Shown piece after piece: positions 1 through 9,118 of a DNA stretch of 34,879 bases (position 1 is its first letter; the number at the start of each line of letters is the position of its first letter). The stretch covers positions 1-34,879 of the forward strand of contig SLEO01000003.1 of assembly GCA_007124745.1 (NCBI GenBank), written 5' to 3'. The stretch comes from Myxococcales bacterium (GTDB lineage Bacteria > Myxococcota_A > Polyangia > Polyangiales > SLQV01). The notes below the pieces were generated by a model. That model worked only from the letters and a program-made list of their open reading frames with translations, was not told the DNA's origin and made no database searches. Position numbers and translations under genes: made by a program.

Positions 1-103
1 CACCAGGAACCCCCTCCGAGACCGCACCCCAGGGCCACTCGGGACGCTGCCTCGGCTGATGCAAGATTGTCGGTGAAAGGCGAGCGCAGGACTGCGTCAG
101 GAC

Positions 104-122
104 CAGCTTCTTACCGAAGCTG
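104..122. other. Short hairpin downstream of ilvD
   Basis: CAGCTTC and GAAGCTG form a perfect 7-bp stem around a 5-nt loop, 38 nt past the ilvD stop on the minus strand. No T-run follows on either strand, so it is not a classical intrinsic terminator. It may still mark the 3' end of the ilvD transcript. I see no gene in the remainder of bases 1-159. Confidence 0.3.
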
Positions 123-159
123 TCTGCTGAGCACCGATACACCACCCGACTGGGACAGG

Positions 160-1866
160 CTACGTGTTTGGGCTACCGGTGGTGGCGCCTAGAGCACTTG
201 AGCCTACGAGTGCGCGGTACTTGGCTAGAACGCCGTGGCGATAGCGGGGTTCGGGCAGTACTAGGCGAGCTCGGCGTTCCGCGAGGACCGCTTCGTCGAC
301 CTCGATGTCTAGTCGCAGGGTGAGGGCATCGATTACGATGCGGTCACCTTCTTCCACCAAGGCGAGGGGGCCGCCAACGGCAGCCTCCGGTGCCACGTGA
401 CCTACGACAAGGCCGTAGGAGCCTCCGCTGAAGCGGCCGTCGGTAATAAGACCGACTTTATCCCCAAGGCCGGCGCCGATGATGGCGGACGTCGGCGACA
501 GCATTTCACGCATGCCCGGGCCGCCTTTGGGCCCCTCGTAGCGCACTACCACCACGTCTCCCGCTTGGATCTTGCCCGCAAGAATGGCTTCGAGACACGT
601 CTCTTCCGAGTCGAAGACGCGGGCCGGCCCAGCGAGCTTGGGCACCTTCACGCCGGAGATTTTGGCGACAGCGCCTTCGGGGGCGAGGGTTCCGCGCAGC
701 ACCGCAAGGTGTCCTTGGGCGTAGATCGGTGCCGAGAGGGGCCGGATCACCTCTTGGCCCGTGGGCGGCGTGCTGGGCACATCAGCCAGGCGCTCGGCGA
801 GGGTCTCCCCGGTCATCATGCGCGTGTCGCCGTGGAGCAAACCGGCGTCGAGCAGCAGTTTCATGACCTGCGGGATGCCGCCGGCGCGGTGAAGGTCCAC
901 CGTCACGAAGCGTCCCGAAGGCTTCAGGTCGCAGATGACCGGCGTGCGCTTGCGAATCGTCTCAAAATCATCGAGCGTGAGCGGCACCCCCGCAGCGTCC
1001 GCAATGGCGAGCAAATGCAGCACGGCATTGGTCGAGCCGCCAACCGCCATCACGACCGTGATGGCGTTTTCAAACGCAGCACGGGTCAGCACTTGCCGGG
1101 GCCGGATGCCTGCATCGATGGCGCGCACAACGGCGCGTGCTGCCTCAGCTGCGGCTATCGCTATTTCATTGTCCTCGGCGGCCATGGTCGAGGCGTGCTT
1201 AAGGCACATGCCCATCGCTTCTATCGCCGCAGACATCGTATTGGCGGTGAACATGCCACCGCAGGACCCAACGCCCGGGCAGGCCTTCTTCTCAACCTGC
1301 AGAAGCGAGCGCTTATCGATCTTGCCCGCGCTGTACTGTCCGACAGCTTCGAAGGCGGAAACAATGGTGAGGTCCTTACCATCGAGATGACCTGGCTTGA
1401 TCGTTCCACCGTAAACAAAGAGCGAGGGGATATCGAGCCTGGCGAGGGCAATCATGGCCCCGGGCATGTTTTTGTCGCAGCCGCCAATAGCAACCACACC
1501 GTCAAGACTCTGCCCATTGCAAACGGTCTCAATGCTATCGGCGATGACCTCGCGCGATACGAGGGAGTACTTCATGCCCTCGGTGCCCATCGAGATACCG
1601 TCGCTTATCGTGATGGTACCGAAGCGTGCGGGTTTAGCGTCAGCCTCGGTCAACGCCGCCGATACGGCATGCTCGAGCCGGTCAAGCCCCGCGTTGCAGG
1701 GCGTAATCGTGGAGAAACCGCTGGCGACGCCAACGATAGCTTTCTCGAAATCCTCGTCATCAAAACCTACTGCCCGCATCATCGCCCGGTTTGGCGTACG
1801 CGCCTCACCCTGCGTGACTACAGAAGAGCGCCAATTGCGCTTTGGTTTGACGTCTGAATGGTCCAC
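160..1866 (-). CDS. ilvD: Dihydroxy-acid dehydratase
   Basis: This enzyme dehydrates 2,3-dihydroxy-3-methylbutanoate (or -pentanoate) to the 2-oxo acid in the cytosol, the shared step before the last in valine and isoleucine synthesis. The 568-residue product has the full IlvD/Edd architecture. Three candidate Fe-S cysteines are visible: C57 in TPCNAG, C130 in GGCDKNMPG and C202 in [13 protein letters not shown]. The C-terminal signature [20 protein letters not shown] is present. An in-frame TAG lies seven codons upstream with no start codon between, so the ATG at 1866 is the first possible start. A strong Shine-Dalgarno sequence is not obvious close to it. It is divergent from the exopolyphosphatase gene across about 116 bp, and no other branched-chain amino-acid gene lies in the window. 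A 486-aa ORF on the opposite strand is a GC-driven shadow. Confidence 0.97.
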   Translation of the reverse strand: MDHSDVKPKRNWRSSVVTQGEARTPNRAMMRAVGFDDEDFEKAIVGVASGFSTITPCNAGLDRLEHAVSAALTEADAKPARFGTITISDGISMGTEGMKYSLVSREVIADSIETVCNGQSLDGVVAIGGCDKNMPGAMIALARLDIPSLFVYGGTIKPGHLDGKDLTIVSAFEAVGQYSAGKIDKRSLLQVEKKACPGVGSCGGMFTANTMSAAIEAMGMCLKHASTMAAEDNEIAIAAAEAARAVVRAIDAGIRPRQVLTRAAFENAITVVMAVGGSTNAVLHLLAIADAAGVPLTLDDFETIRKRTPVICDLKPSGRFVTVDLHRAGGIPQVMKLLLDAGLLHGDTRMMTGETLAERLADVPSTPPTGQEVIRPLSAPIYAQGHLAVLRGTLAPEGAVAKISGVKVPKLAGPARVFDSEETCLEAILAGKIQAGDVVVVRYEGPKGGPGMREMLSPTSAIIGAGLGDKVGLITDGRFSGGSYGLVVGHVAPEAAVGGPLALVEEGDRIVIDALTLRLDIEVDEAVLAERRARLVLPEPRYRHGVLAKYRALVGSSALGATTGSPNT

Positions 1867-1982
1867 TCGCCGGCGTCTACCACGGCTCCCTTACGCTTGC
1901 ACCCCGACCCGTGTGCCTGCATCGCCGCATTCTAACAAGCGGCGCCTTGGTTTGTGGCCGACTCGGAGTTACCCTGCCCACC

Positions 1983-3500
1983 GTGGTAGGTGAGATTTCG
2001 GCGCCGGTCGCGGCGATTGACCTCGGGTCCAACAGCTTCTTCATGTTGCTCGCGACGCTTGATCACGGTCAACTCGCGCCGGTCGATAAACTGCGGGAAC
2101 GCGTCGCCCTGGCGACGGGGCTTTCCTCGTCCCAAACCCTACAACCTGAGGCGAAGGCGCGTGCCCTCGCCTGCCTCGCGCGCTTCCGCGAACGCATCCA
2201 GGACCTTCCTTCGGAGAACTGCCGCGCGGTAGGTACTAAGGCCCTCCGCGAGGCCAAGAACAGCCAGGCTTTCTTGGAAGAAGCCGAGAAAGCGCTGGGT
2301 GCGCGCATTGAAGTTATCTCCGGTCGCGAAGAAGCCCGTCTGATCTATCTCGGGGTCTCCCAAGCGATGGGGCGCGCGGACCAACGCTCACTGATCATCG
2401 ACATCGGTGGCGGAAGCACCGAATGCATCCTCGGTGAAGGCGAGAGCACCCTGCTACTCGATAGTCTCTCGATGGGCTGCGTAACCTACTCCGAACGGTA
2501 TTTCCCGGGAGGCCGCATCGATGACGCCGCCCTCAACCGGGCGGAACTTGCAGCGGCGCTTGAGCTTGAAGGCATCGCCTCACGCTACAAGGCCTTTGGC
2601 TGGAAGGCGGCCCTAGGAACGTCCGGCAGCATGCAGGCGATTGAGTCGATTCTGCTTGCGGAAGGCTGGGCCAACGGCCGGGGCTGCATCAACCTCAAGG
2701 GTCTTCGGCGTCTGCGCAAAGCCTTGGTCGCCCAAGGGGATATGCACAAACTTAAGCTGAAGGGGCTGCCGCAGGACCGCGGCCCCGTTCTCGCTGGCGG
2801 CCTTGCCATCTTGCTCGCCATCTTCGACCTATTCGGGCTTGAGAGCATGCAAAGCTCGCCGGCCGGGCTGCGCGAAGGCGTAGCCCTCGACCTGCTCGGC
2901 TCCGGCCGGCGGCGCAACGTCCGCGAACAAGCGGTACAGTCTTGGCTGCTTCGCTACCGCGTCGACGAAAGCCAAAGTCTGCGGGTAGAGCGCACCGCCA
3001 TGAAGCTTTTCTCCCAGGTCGCTGCGGCGTGGAAGCTCGACGAAGAAAGTGGCCAGCTCCTCGCGTGGAGCGCTCGGCTTCACGAACTCGGCCAGGCCGT
3101 CGCCTACTCGGGTTATCACAAACACGGGGCTTACCTGATTGCGAACGGTGAACTGCCCGGCTTCTCCCGGGAGGAGCAGGCCACCCTCGCGGCGCTCGTG
3201 CGCTGCCATCGCCGGCGCTTCGCAGCCGAGCGCTTCGCCGACCTGCCCCCGAGACGCCGGCGCCGCGCGATGCGCCTCGCTCTGCTGCTGCGCGTCGCCG
3301 TGGCATTGCACCGGTCCCGCAGAGACAGTGAGGCGCTCGAGTTCCGCGCCCACGTCGGCAAAGGCGCCTTGATGCTAGAGTTCGACCCCGGCGTGCTCGC
3401 TGCGCACCCCCTGACCCGCGCCGCCCTCGACGAAGTGAGCCCGCAACCCGCCCCCGGCAAAGACAACCCAACCAACCTCCCCCTCCTCATCGCCCACTAG
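1983..3500 (+). CDS. ppx: Ppx/GppA family phosphatase with C-terminal HD-like domain
   Basis: Ppx/GppA enzymes hydrolyse inorganic polyphosphate or pppGpp and so act in phosphate storage and the stringent response. The protein begins almost directly with the ASKHA phosphate-1 motif (AAIDLGSNSFFMLLA). The phosphate-2 motif DIGGGSTE lies about 150 residues in, and an HD-like helical domain follows near RLHELGQAVAYSGYHKHGAYLI. The ORF track starts at 1911, but the first 24 residues there (MCLHRRILTSG...) do not resemble the family. I prefer the in-frame GTG at 1983, ten codons before the domain, giving 505 residues. The nearest Shine-Dalgarno-like sequence, CGGAG at 1964-1968, is rather far from it (14 nt), so the exact start is uncertain. 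It converges on the DUF1844 gene with 15 bp between stops. Sequence alone does not separate exopolyphosphatase from guanosine-pentaphosphatase activity. Confidence 0.9.
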   Translation: MVGEISAPVAAIDLGSNSFFMLLATLDHGQLAPVDKLRERVALATGLSSSQTLQPEAKARALACLARFRERIQDLPSENCRAVGTKALREAKNSQAFLEEAEKALGARIEVISGREEARLIYLGVSQAMGRADQRSLIIDIGGGSTECILGEGESTLLLDSLSMGCVTYSERYFPGGRIDDAALNRAELAAALELEGIASRYKAFGWKAALGTSGSMQAIESILLAEGWANGRGCINLKGLRRLRKALVAQGDMHKLKLKGLPQDRGPVLAGGLAILLAIFDLFGLESMQSSPAGLREGVALDLLGSGRRRNVREQAVQSWLLRYRVDESQSLRVERTAMKLFSQVAAAWKLDEESGQLLAWSARLHELGQAVAYSGYHKHGAYLIANGELPGFSREEQATLAALVRCHRRRFAAERFADLPPRRRRRAMRLALLLRVAVALHRSRRDSEALEFRAHVGKGALMLEFDPGVLAAHPLTRAALDEVSPQPAPGKDNPTNLPLLIAH

Positions 3501-3515
3501 GCGCGGAGGCAGGGC

Positions 3516-3788
3516 TTACGCGCTCGGGGTTTTGCTCACTTCGAGAAGTTTGAGGCGGAGGTCGAAGAGAAGTTGGGAGAGGAGGCGCTCTTCTTCGCCG
3601 GTGAGGTTGCCGACGGTCTTGTCCTCGAGGAGGGAGAGGAGGTCGAGGGAGTGTTGGCCCATGGCCACGGCTGACGCAGCGTCCGGGCCGCCCGCAGCCG
3701 CCGCCTCGAAGGACTCGCCGGCGGATGTGGCGATGGATAATAGTAGCGTCGAGAAGTCGACGGGGGGCTTCGAAGGCGCGTTTGCCAT
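3516..3788 (-). CDS. DUF1844 family protein
   Basis: A 90-residue protein matching the DUF1844 pattern: an N-terminal FSTLLLSIATSA helix, a central GQHSLDLLSLLEDKTVGNLT segment and a C-terminal EEERLLSQLLFDLRLKLLEV helix. The function of DUF1844 is not known. The small all-helical form suggests a soluble protein that works through protein contacts. The ATG at 3788 gives the family's usual short N-terminus. It lies 25 bp downstream of another small gene on the same strand, so the two are probably co-transcribed. An alanine/glycine-rich stretch (ESFEAAAAGGPDAAS) replaces the region that varies in this family. Confidence 0.85.
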   Translation of the reverse strand: MANAPSKPPVDFSTLLLSIATSAGESFEAAAAGGPDAASAVAMGQHSLDLLSLLEDKTVGNLTGEEERLLSQLLFDLRLKLLEVSKTPSA

Positions 3789-3813
3789 GACCGGTAAGGG
3801 CCGGAAGGTCTGC

Positions 3814-4011
3814 CTAGGCGGCAGACTCGTCTTCGTCGTCCTGGCAGGTGTCGAAGAACGGGTCGAGCACCTGAGAGGTGAATACTGTGGAGGCTTCCGC
3901 GAGGTCGGGTAACGCTGCGAGATGCTTCTCCCACGCTTCCGGCGCTAACGTGCCCCGCTCGATCTGACGTCGGACGAGCCGCTTATCTAGTTTATCCGCT
4001 TCTGCAACCAT
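3814..4011 (-). CDS. Small conserved-looking hypothetical protein (65 aa)
   Basis: I do not recognise a family. The product has a basic, helix-prone N-terminal half (ADKLDKRLVRRQIERGTL) followed by PEAWEKHLAALPDLAEAS and a strongly acidic tail (DTCQDDEDESAA). It has no membrane segment or signal peptide. Its position 25 bp upstream of the DUF1844 gene, its well-formed ATG start and the lack of any competing ORF support it being real. The pattern of a basic helix, a WEKHL motif and an acidic tail suggests a small regulatory or structural protein, but no function can be assigned. Confidence 0.6.
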   Translation of the reverse strand: MVAEADKLDKRLVRRQIERGTLAPEAWEKHLAALPDLAEASTVFTSQVLDPFFDTCQDDEDESAA

Positions 4012-4030
4012 AAGACCCCGAAGCTACTAC

Positions 4031-4065
4031 GCAGAGGCGGCTGTCGCCAGCCGCCGTCGCTCTGC
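4031..4065. terminator. Strong hairpin between metK and the small downstream gene
   Basis: GGCGGCTG (4036-4043) and CAGCCGCC (4048-4055) pair perfectly around a TCGC tetraloop. An outer GCAGA/TCTGC stem extends it past a 5-nt bulge. It fills most of the 77-bp gap between the metK stop and the next minus-strand start. There is no T-tract after the stem on the minus strand; a TTTTTT run lies before it, right after the metK stop. It may terminate or attenuate metK transcription, or be a leader structure of the two small genes. Confidence 0.4.
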
Positions 4066-4088
4066 GAGTTGTCACGCGTAGAAAAAAC

Positions 4089-5300
4089 TTAGCAAGCGGC
4101 GCGGGCCTGCACCATCGACTCCGATGCGCGGCGCCCAACCTGCGCATGCGCCAGAGCCCGCAGCGCCTCGACGTGCTCTGAGCCCTCCCAGGGCAGTGCC
4201 ACGTCCGTGCGGCCGAAGTGACCATATGCCGCCGTGGGGCGGAAAATGGGTCGCTTGAGCCCGAGTGCCTCAATGATCGCGCGGGGCTTAAAGTCGAAGT
4301 GCTCGCGCACCAGGACGCCGAGGGCGGCGTCGTCCAGCAGGCCAGTACCGAAGGTCGTGACGTACACACCTACGGGTTCCGCCACGCCAATCGCGTAGGC
4401 GAGCTGCACTTCGCAGCGCCGGGCAAGCCCCGCGGCTACGATCTGTCGAGCGACGTAACGGGCAAAGTAGGCCGCGCTACGGTCCACTTTCGACGCATCC
4501 TTACCGCTAAACGCGCCACCACCGTGGCGCGCCATGCCGCCATAAGTGTCGACGATGATTTTGCGACCGGTAAGACCTGCATCGCCTTCGGGGCCGCCAA
4601 TCACAAAGCGACCCGTCGGATTGACGAGGATGCGCGTGCGGTCGTCGACGAGGTGTGCGGGCAATACCGCGTCGAGCACCTCGGCGCGCACGGCGCCTTC
4701 AAGCTGGGCATGCCCGATATCCGCCGCGTGTTGCGTGGAAAGCACGACCGTGGCGAGACGCTCCACCTGCCCTCGCTCGTCATACTCGACGGTGACCTGG
4801 GACTTGCCGTCAGCGCGAAGCCAGGGCAGCGTCTTGTCCTTGCGCACGTCCGACAAACGCCGAGTCAGGCGATGCGCCAGCGCGATCGGCAGCGGCATAA
4901 GCTCCGGGGTCTCGTCGCAGGCAAACCCGAACATAAGGCCCTGGTCGCCAGCGCCTTGGTCTTGATCTAGGCCCTCACCGATGTTGACACCGGCAGCGAT
5001 ATCTTCGGACTGGGCATCGATCGCAAGAACCAGCTGGCAGTGGGCGGCGTCAAAACCGCAATCTGCGTGGTAACCCACGTGCGCCGCAGCGGCCCGCAGG
5101 ATTTCCTCGTAGTTGAGACGTGCCTTAGTGGTGATTTCGCCCGCAAACACCGCCAGGCGTGTCTTCACAAGTACTTCGCAGGCCACGCGCGCTTCTGAGT
5201 CCTGCTCAAGCGCCGCGTCGAGCACCGAGTCACTGACAAAATCGGCAAACTTGTCGGGATGTCCTTCGGTAACCGACTCAGACGAAAAAAGTTGACCCAT
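4089..5300 (-). CDS. metK: S-adenosylmethionine synthetase
   Basis: MetK makes S-adenosylmethionine from ATP and methionine in the cytosol, the main methyl donor of the cell. All family signatures are visible: [19 protein letters not shown] at the N-terminus, the [12 protein letters not shown] hexapeptide region, [30 protein letters not shown] in the centre, the P-loop-like [19 protein letters not shown], and AYGHFGRTD near the C-terminus. The ORF track starts at 5378, but the ATG at 5300 is strongly preferred. It is preceded by GAAGGGAG at proper spacing and gives the usual N-terminus [10 protein letters not shown], for 403 residues (E. coli has 384). It lies upstream of the small gene and the DUF1844 gene on the same strand. 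I see no recognisable SAM or SAH riboswitch fold in the 111-bp upstream gap. Confidence 0.97.
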   Translation of the reverse strand: MGQLFSSESVTEGHPDKFADFVSDSVLDAALEQDSEARVACEVLVKTRLAVFAGEITTKARLNYEEILRAAAAHVGYHADCGFDAAHCQLVLAIDAQSEDIAAGVNIGEGLDQDQGAGDQGLMFGFACDETPELMPLPIALAHRLTRRLSDVRKDKTLPWLRADGKSQVTVEYDERGQVERLATVVLSTQHAADIGHAQLEGAVRAEVLDAVLPAHLVDDRTRILVNPTGRFVIGGPEGDAGLTGRKIIVDTYGGMARHGGGAFSGKDASKVDRSAAYFARYVARQIVAAGLARRCEVQLAYAIGVAEPVGVYVTTFGTGLLDDAALGVLVREHFDFKPRAIIEALGLKRPIFRPTAAYGHFGRTDVALPWEGSEHVEALRALAHAQVGRRASESMVQARAAC

Positions 5301-5411
5301 GGATGCTCCCTTCATGCCCGCAGGCAAAATCCGCGCGTGTCGCGCCGGAAAGATTAGGTCATTTTCACCCTTGGTCAAAGGCGCTCAGGCGAATATCGGA
5401 AGGCCTGCATC

Positions 5412-8348
5412 TCAGGGCAGCGCGAGACCGCAACCCCGGAGCAGCGCGTGTCCGGCGTGTTGGGTCATGTCATTCCGCGAGAGAAGTGAGGCCGTCGCGC
5501 GGGGGAATGCGCCCTCGGTCCCAGGAGGCCGCGCGGTCACCCCCGCATAGGGCCCAGGCAACTGAAAGCGCACGAGACCGTGCAGCAAGCGGCTGAGTGA
5601 AGGCTGCCATTTTGCCCGCAAAGCAGCGTCACCACAGGCACGACACTCGACGAGCCACGCAGCAAGCGCCTCGCCACGGGTGGCGCTCATCGCAAGAATG
5701 GGCGGCGCGTAGCGTGCGTAACCGATGAGACCGTCGAGATGCGTGGCGCTCGGCGCGGAGGCGCTCCAGCGCCGCGACATGCGGCTACTTGGCGTGGCGT
5801 CCGTCGGAGTCGGTCGAGGGACGTCCGTGAGTTGCCAACGCATTTGCTGGCGCAGCCACGCTTCGCACATGCGGCGACCAGCGGGCGGCCCTGCGGCGTC
5901 GAGCTCAGCCACCCCCAGACACTCCCAATGCAGCTCACCAAAGTGCAGCAGCCTTCCCGACCAGGACCACAATGCGGCGACTTGGTCGACCGCACGTGCC
6001 GCTGCCGGTGCGAACAGGCCCGTTGGCTCATCGCGCCCAAGATTGGCCAAGGCCATAATCGCTTGGCCGTCAGCGTAGAGCAAGTGGAGCGGCATGGGCT
6101 CAGCGGGCACATCCGACGCACGCGACGCCCCCGTGCCGACAGATGCACGGCTCTCCATGCGCTCACCTAAGGTGCTGGTGCCGGGTTGGCCAACCGAGTC
6201 TCGGCTGAACCCACCCGACGATGCGACGCGGCGAGGAGCCGGTGCGGATGAGGCGGCGCGCTGCCTCGTCGCACTCCGCTGCGCTTTTGGCACACGCCAA
6301 CGATGGAGGAATGGCTGCCGTGCGTTCGGTGTGGCGGCGTCAAGCAGCCAAGCTGAGAGTTCAGCACGGGCCTCAGCAACCTCAGCGACTCGCGGGAAGG
6401 TCTCTTCTGCGGCGTCGCGCTCGATCAGCCCCGAGGACTCCGCCCGGGCGAACTCGATGACGGCGAGCAGCAGGATGGCCTGCGCCCCTAGGTCGAAGTA
6501 GCTCGCGTTGGCGTCGCGTAGACAGCGAATGTTGCCGCAGGGTTGGCGAGCACGCAGCAGCGCTTGGAGGCTGCGTCCGCCCGCCCTCAACGCGCTTGCA
6601 TCCGCAAGAGAACGCCCCGCATGCAGCAGGAACCACGTGACCCCGGCCTGCCGCGCCCAGGAGCCCACCTCTTGAGCGGGCGCACCTGGCCCTCGCTCGA
6701 CCTCGCCGGACGGGGACGGTGGCTCCTTCAATGGATGTCGCTGGACGTCGAAAAGGCCCTCCGGCCTGGCCATGTGTACGACGTGCTGCATCGCCGCGCG
6801 CACACTCGCCGCGCAGGCCTCGGGCCATCCGGGCTCAGCGGCCAGCGCTGGCTCCGAAGCCGACGCAGTCGTGTCTGAGGACTCGTCTTCGTAGAGACTG
6901 TCGAAGCGCGCGCGGGCCCAGACCTTGAGTGTCGCCGGCGCTAGTTGCGATTGCAGGTGGGCAGCGGCCTGGCGCAACCCAAGGCCGATGCGCACATCTG
7001 GCACGCCGGGGTCCCAGCCGTGGTCGTAGGCGCTGACGGCGACCAACTCCTCCGGTGGCGTCAGCGCCAAGCCGTGGTCCGAAACGCCAATCAAGCCGTC
7101 GCGCAGCGGATCAAGCCAGAGGTCAAAGCCCACCAGCATGCGAGGCGCCTGCGCGGGCAAACGCGGCCGAACTAGGTGCAAGGCAAGCCGATGGGCGGCG
7201 CCGCGTTGCGGTGCCTCGGAGGTCTCAGTGCGTGCGGCCAACTTCTCGCGCAAGACAGCGAGCTGCGTCGCGACATCCCCCGGCCCACCGCCCAATCGAG
7301 CTTGCAGCACGCCGTCACGCCAGAGGCTGACGAAGGCGAGCGTTGCGCCGTCGCAGCGCCAGGCCCCAGGGTCCGTTGCGGCGCCGCGCAGGTAGGCGAA
7401 GGCCGTATTGTTGCTGGGCATCTGAGTGCAGGGGACTACCGTCTGCATTCGGCCTGCCCCCCATCCGGCTACGCCTAGGAGCGGCAGCGCCAGGAAGAAT
7501 GTCACCGGGATGAGCCAGCGCGCGGGCGCCGTACCCGGAGCGCTAGCAGCGTGCGCGTCGGGGCGCGTCTGCTGTGTGCTTGCAGGCGTCCTCTGCGCCC
7601 GAGTGCCGCGGAACACCTTGGCCATCCCGAGCGCTCGCTGGATGTTAGCCGGCGCTAGCAGCCGGCGCAGACCATCCACAACCCAAGCGAGCACGTCAAA
7701 ATACGGCAACGCAACAAGGGCAATCAGCAACGCCAGCCCCAGCGCTACAGCCACGCCCTGACCGTAGAGGCCAACTAGACTCCCTATACCCACGACGAGA
7801 AGCGCCAAGCTGCTTGCAGCCAACCCAAGCGCCAACGCCAAAGCGACGCGCATCGGTCGGCTCTGCCGTGGAGGTCCGCCGGCCTCTGGACACCGCAGGG
7901 AAGCACATCGCTCGCTTTCCTTCAGCGTATGCCACTGAATCCAGGGCAAAGCGACGAAAGAAGGTAACAAGATCGCACAGACACCGAGCGCAAGGCCTGC
8001 GGCGGCAAGCCCTACTTGACCATAGAAACCTCGAAGGATTCCGGCACCCCAGCCGGCGGCGAGCACACCGCCGACGCCCAGGGTTCCGAGGGCCAGCGCA
8101 CCCACTTGACCCAGACGCCGCGCCCACACGCGCCCGGGCCCGTACATGCTCCACCCGCCCAGCGCGGCGCATATCACGGCAAGCTGCAGTGCCCAGACCC
8201 ACCCAACAACCGGCGAAGCGCTGGGACGCGCGTAAACGAAAACGAGCGTCAACCACCCTTGCTGCAGCGCAAGCGAGAGCAGGTAACGGGTCGGTCTCGG
8301 CAAGCCCGCCGGCGCGGATGCAGGAGCCCTCTGCCAAGGTGACCACAT
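5412..8348 (-). CDS. Large polytopic membrane protein with AMMECR1-like and helical domains, function unknown
   Basis: The 978-residue product starts with about seven hydrophobic segments (roughly residues 19-40, 47-67, 78-104, 110-140, 165-190, 196-225 and 278-300). A soluble part follows. Residues of about 305-490 show a pattern like AMMECR1 domains: FVSLWRDGVLQARLGG where the family has a 'LRGCIG' strand, then GLIGVSDHGLALTPPEELV, HGWDP and a terminal RFDSLYED. The match is weak and the conserved Arg-Gly-Cys is not kept. The second half is helical, with paired-helix repeats such as WFLLHAGRSLADASALRAGGRSLQALLRARQPCGNIRC, reminiscent of alpha/alpha-toroid domains; this is inference. A low-complexity Ser/Arg/Ala linker interrupts it. 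The start is uncertain because no good Shine-Dalgarno sequence precedes the ATG. It lies upstream of metK on the same strand, 111 bp away. It could be a cell-envelope enzyme or scaffold. Confidence 0.8.
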   Translation of the reverse strand: MWSPWQRAPASAPAGLPRPTRYLLSLALQQGWLTLVFVYARPSASPVVGWVWALQLAVICAALGGWSMYGPGRVWARRLGQVGALALGTLGVGGVLAAGWGAGILRGFYGQVGLAAAGLALGVCAILLPSFVALPWIQWHTLKESERCASLRCPEAGGPPRQSRPMRVALALALGLAASSLALLVVGIGSLVGLYGQGVAVALGLALLIALVALPYFDVLAWVVDGLRRLLAPANIQRALGMAKVFRGTRAQRTPASTQQTRPDAHAASAPGTAPARWLIPVTFFLALPLLGVAGWGAGRMQTVVPCTQMPSNNTAFAYLRGAATDPGAWRCDGATLAFVSLWRDGVLQARLGGGPGDVATQLAVLREKLAARTETSEAPQRGAAHRLALHLVRPRLPAQAPRMLVGFDLWLDPLRDGLIGVSDHGLALTPPEELVAVSAYDHGWDPGVPDVRIGLGLRQAAAHLQSQLAPATLKVWARARFDSLYEDESSDTTASASEPALAAEPGWPEACAASVRAAMQHVVHMARPEGLFDVQRHPLKEPPSPSGEVERGPGAPAQEVGSWARQAGVTWFLLHAGRSLADASALRAGGRSLQALLRARQPCGNIRCLRDANASYFDLGAQAILLLAVIEFARAESSGLIERDAAEETFPRVAEVAEARAELSAWLLDAATPNARQPFLHRWRVPKAQRSATRQRAASSAPAPRRVASSGGFSRDSVGQPGTSTLGERMESRASVGTGASRASDVPAEPMPLHLLYADGQAIMALANLGRDEPTGLFAPAAARAVDQVAALWSWSGRLLHFGELHWECLGVAELDAAGPPAGRRMCEAWLRQQMRWQLTDVPRPTPTDATPSSRMSRRWSASAPSATHLDGLIGYARYAPPILAMSATRGEALAAWLVECRACGDAALRAKWQPSLSRLLHGLVRFQLPGPYAGVTARPPGTEGAFPRATASLLSRNDMTQHAGHALLRGCGLALP

Positions 8349-8469
8349 AGCCCGGGGCGTAGCATCGCTGGATGTTGAGAGCAGCCGGGCGAGAATCCGC
8401 CAAAGAGAGCGTCGCGGAATCGTTCTTTATGCTCACCTTAGGGCTCGTGTGAGTGACGAGGCTAAAGCA

Positions 8470-8499
8470 TTGCGCAAGCCACGCGTGCCGCGGTAACCT
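8470..8499 (+). promoter_or_regulatory. Candidate sigma-70-type promoter for the cNMP-binding gene
   Basis: TTGCGC (8470-8475), an 18-bp spacer and TAACCT (8494-8499) form a plausible -35/-10 pair. The GTG start at 8506 lies only 6 bp beyond the -10 box. If both are right, the mRNA is leaderless or nearly so. This is read by eye only. Confidence 0.3.
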
Positions 8500-8505
8500 G
8501 TACGT

Positions 8506-9003
8506 GTGAGTAGTCCTTCCATGGTGCCGCCCGGTGGGCGCGCCGTCACCGAGCAAGAGCTCGGTAGCGTCGAAGCAGAGCTGAGCGCCCACATCGAGGC
8601 CAGCTACCTGTTTCGTTCGCTTGACGAAGAAGGGCGTAGGTCGCTTATCGAAAGCGGCTACGTGCTCAGCTTCGACGAGGGCGACACGATTCTTCGGCAG
8701 GGCGAGCCCGGCGACACGATGTTTTTGGTACTGTCAGGGTCCGTCAACATCTTTCATGCCGAAGACGGCACCGAAACGCGCCTAGCGAAGCTCGGTGAAG
8801 GCGCGTGCCTCGGCGAAGTGTCCGTGCTCACCGGCGGCGTCCGAACCGCCACGGTTCGCGCTCGCTCGGAACGGGTTGACCTCATCTGCCTACATAAACA
8901 CCGTATTGAGCGCATTCTGGCGCAGTATCCGAAGGTCAGAGCCGTGCTCGAGAGCTTGGTAGCCCGCAGAGCCCAAGTGACCATCGACAAGCTACGCCGC
9001 TAG
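8506..9003 (+). CDS. Single-domain cyclic-nucleotide-binding (Crp/PKA-R type) protein
   Basis: The 165-residue protein is essentially one cNMP-binding beta-barrel: SYLFRSLDEEGRRSLIESG, then DEGDTILRQGEPGDTMFLVLSGSVNIFH, then the phosphate-binding cassette GACLGEVSVLTGGVRTATVRA. The cassette keeps the Glu of GEVS and an Arg-Thr pair (VRTATV) that in the family contact the ribose-phosphate, so nucleotide binding is plausible. No helix-turn-helix, kinase or other output domain is present, so it probably works by binding a partner. A C-terminal helix (ARRAQVTIDKLRR) could be the contact surface. The start is either the GTG at 8506 or the ATG at 8521. Neither has a clear Shine-Dalgarno sequence. 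It is divergent from the large membrane-protein gene. Confidence 0.88.
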   Translation: MSSPSMVPPGGRAVTEQELGSVEAELSAHIEASYLFRSLDEEGRRSLIESGYVLSFDEGDTILRQGEPGDTMFLVLSGSVNIFHAEDGTETRLAKLGEGACLGEVSVLTGGVRTATVRARSERVDLICLHKHRIERILAQYPKVRAVLESLVARRAQVTIDKLRR

Positions 9004-9084
9004 CCACGCAACACTCGAGATTGCCTGGCTTCGATGACGCGAGGCTGCTTGGGTGCGTCCACCTCCTTCTTCCGCAGGGTTCTT

Positions 9085-9114
9085 GTGTAGCCGGCGGAGA
9101 TGTTTACGCTACAC
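9085..9114. promoter_or_regulatory. Inverted repeat upstream of the helical hypothetical gene
   Basis: GTGTAGC (9085-9091) and GCTACAC (9108-9114) are perfect 7-bp arms separated by 16 nt. They lie just before a candidate promoter for the gene starting at 9193. The spacing suits either a dimeric repressor or activator site or a weak RNA hairpin at the end of the upstream cNMP gene. Confidence 0.3.
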
Positions 9115-9118
9115 GCTG

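Noticed and set aside
104-122. tRNA-like hairpin at the left edge
   Set aside because: Only one stem exists. No cloverleaf, TTCGANNC arm or acceptor stem could be built around it.
397-1857. 486-aa plus-strand ORF opposite ilvD (and 151-aa and 179-aa ORFs nearby)
   Set aside because: The opposite frame encodes an intact IlvD with all motifs. The plus-strand translation is low-complexity, Arg/His-rich and typical of the antisense shadow of a GC-rich gene.
2752-3471. 239-aa and 174-aa minus-strand ORFs opposite the Ppx/GppA gene
   Set aside because: They lie opposite a motif-complete phosphatase and consist mostly of Arg/Gly/Ala runs.
5301-5411. Possible SAM or SAH riboswitch in front of metK
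   Set aside because: I looked for the conserved cores and paired stems of the SAM-I, SAM-II and SAH classes on the minus strand and saw only weak 4-bp stems. A covariance-model search would decide.
7696-8592. 298-aa minus-strand ORF overlapping the large membrane protein and the cNMP gene
   Set aside because: It overlaps two better-supported genes in other frames and its translation is Arg/Cys-rich without a domain.
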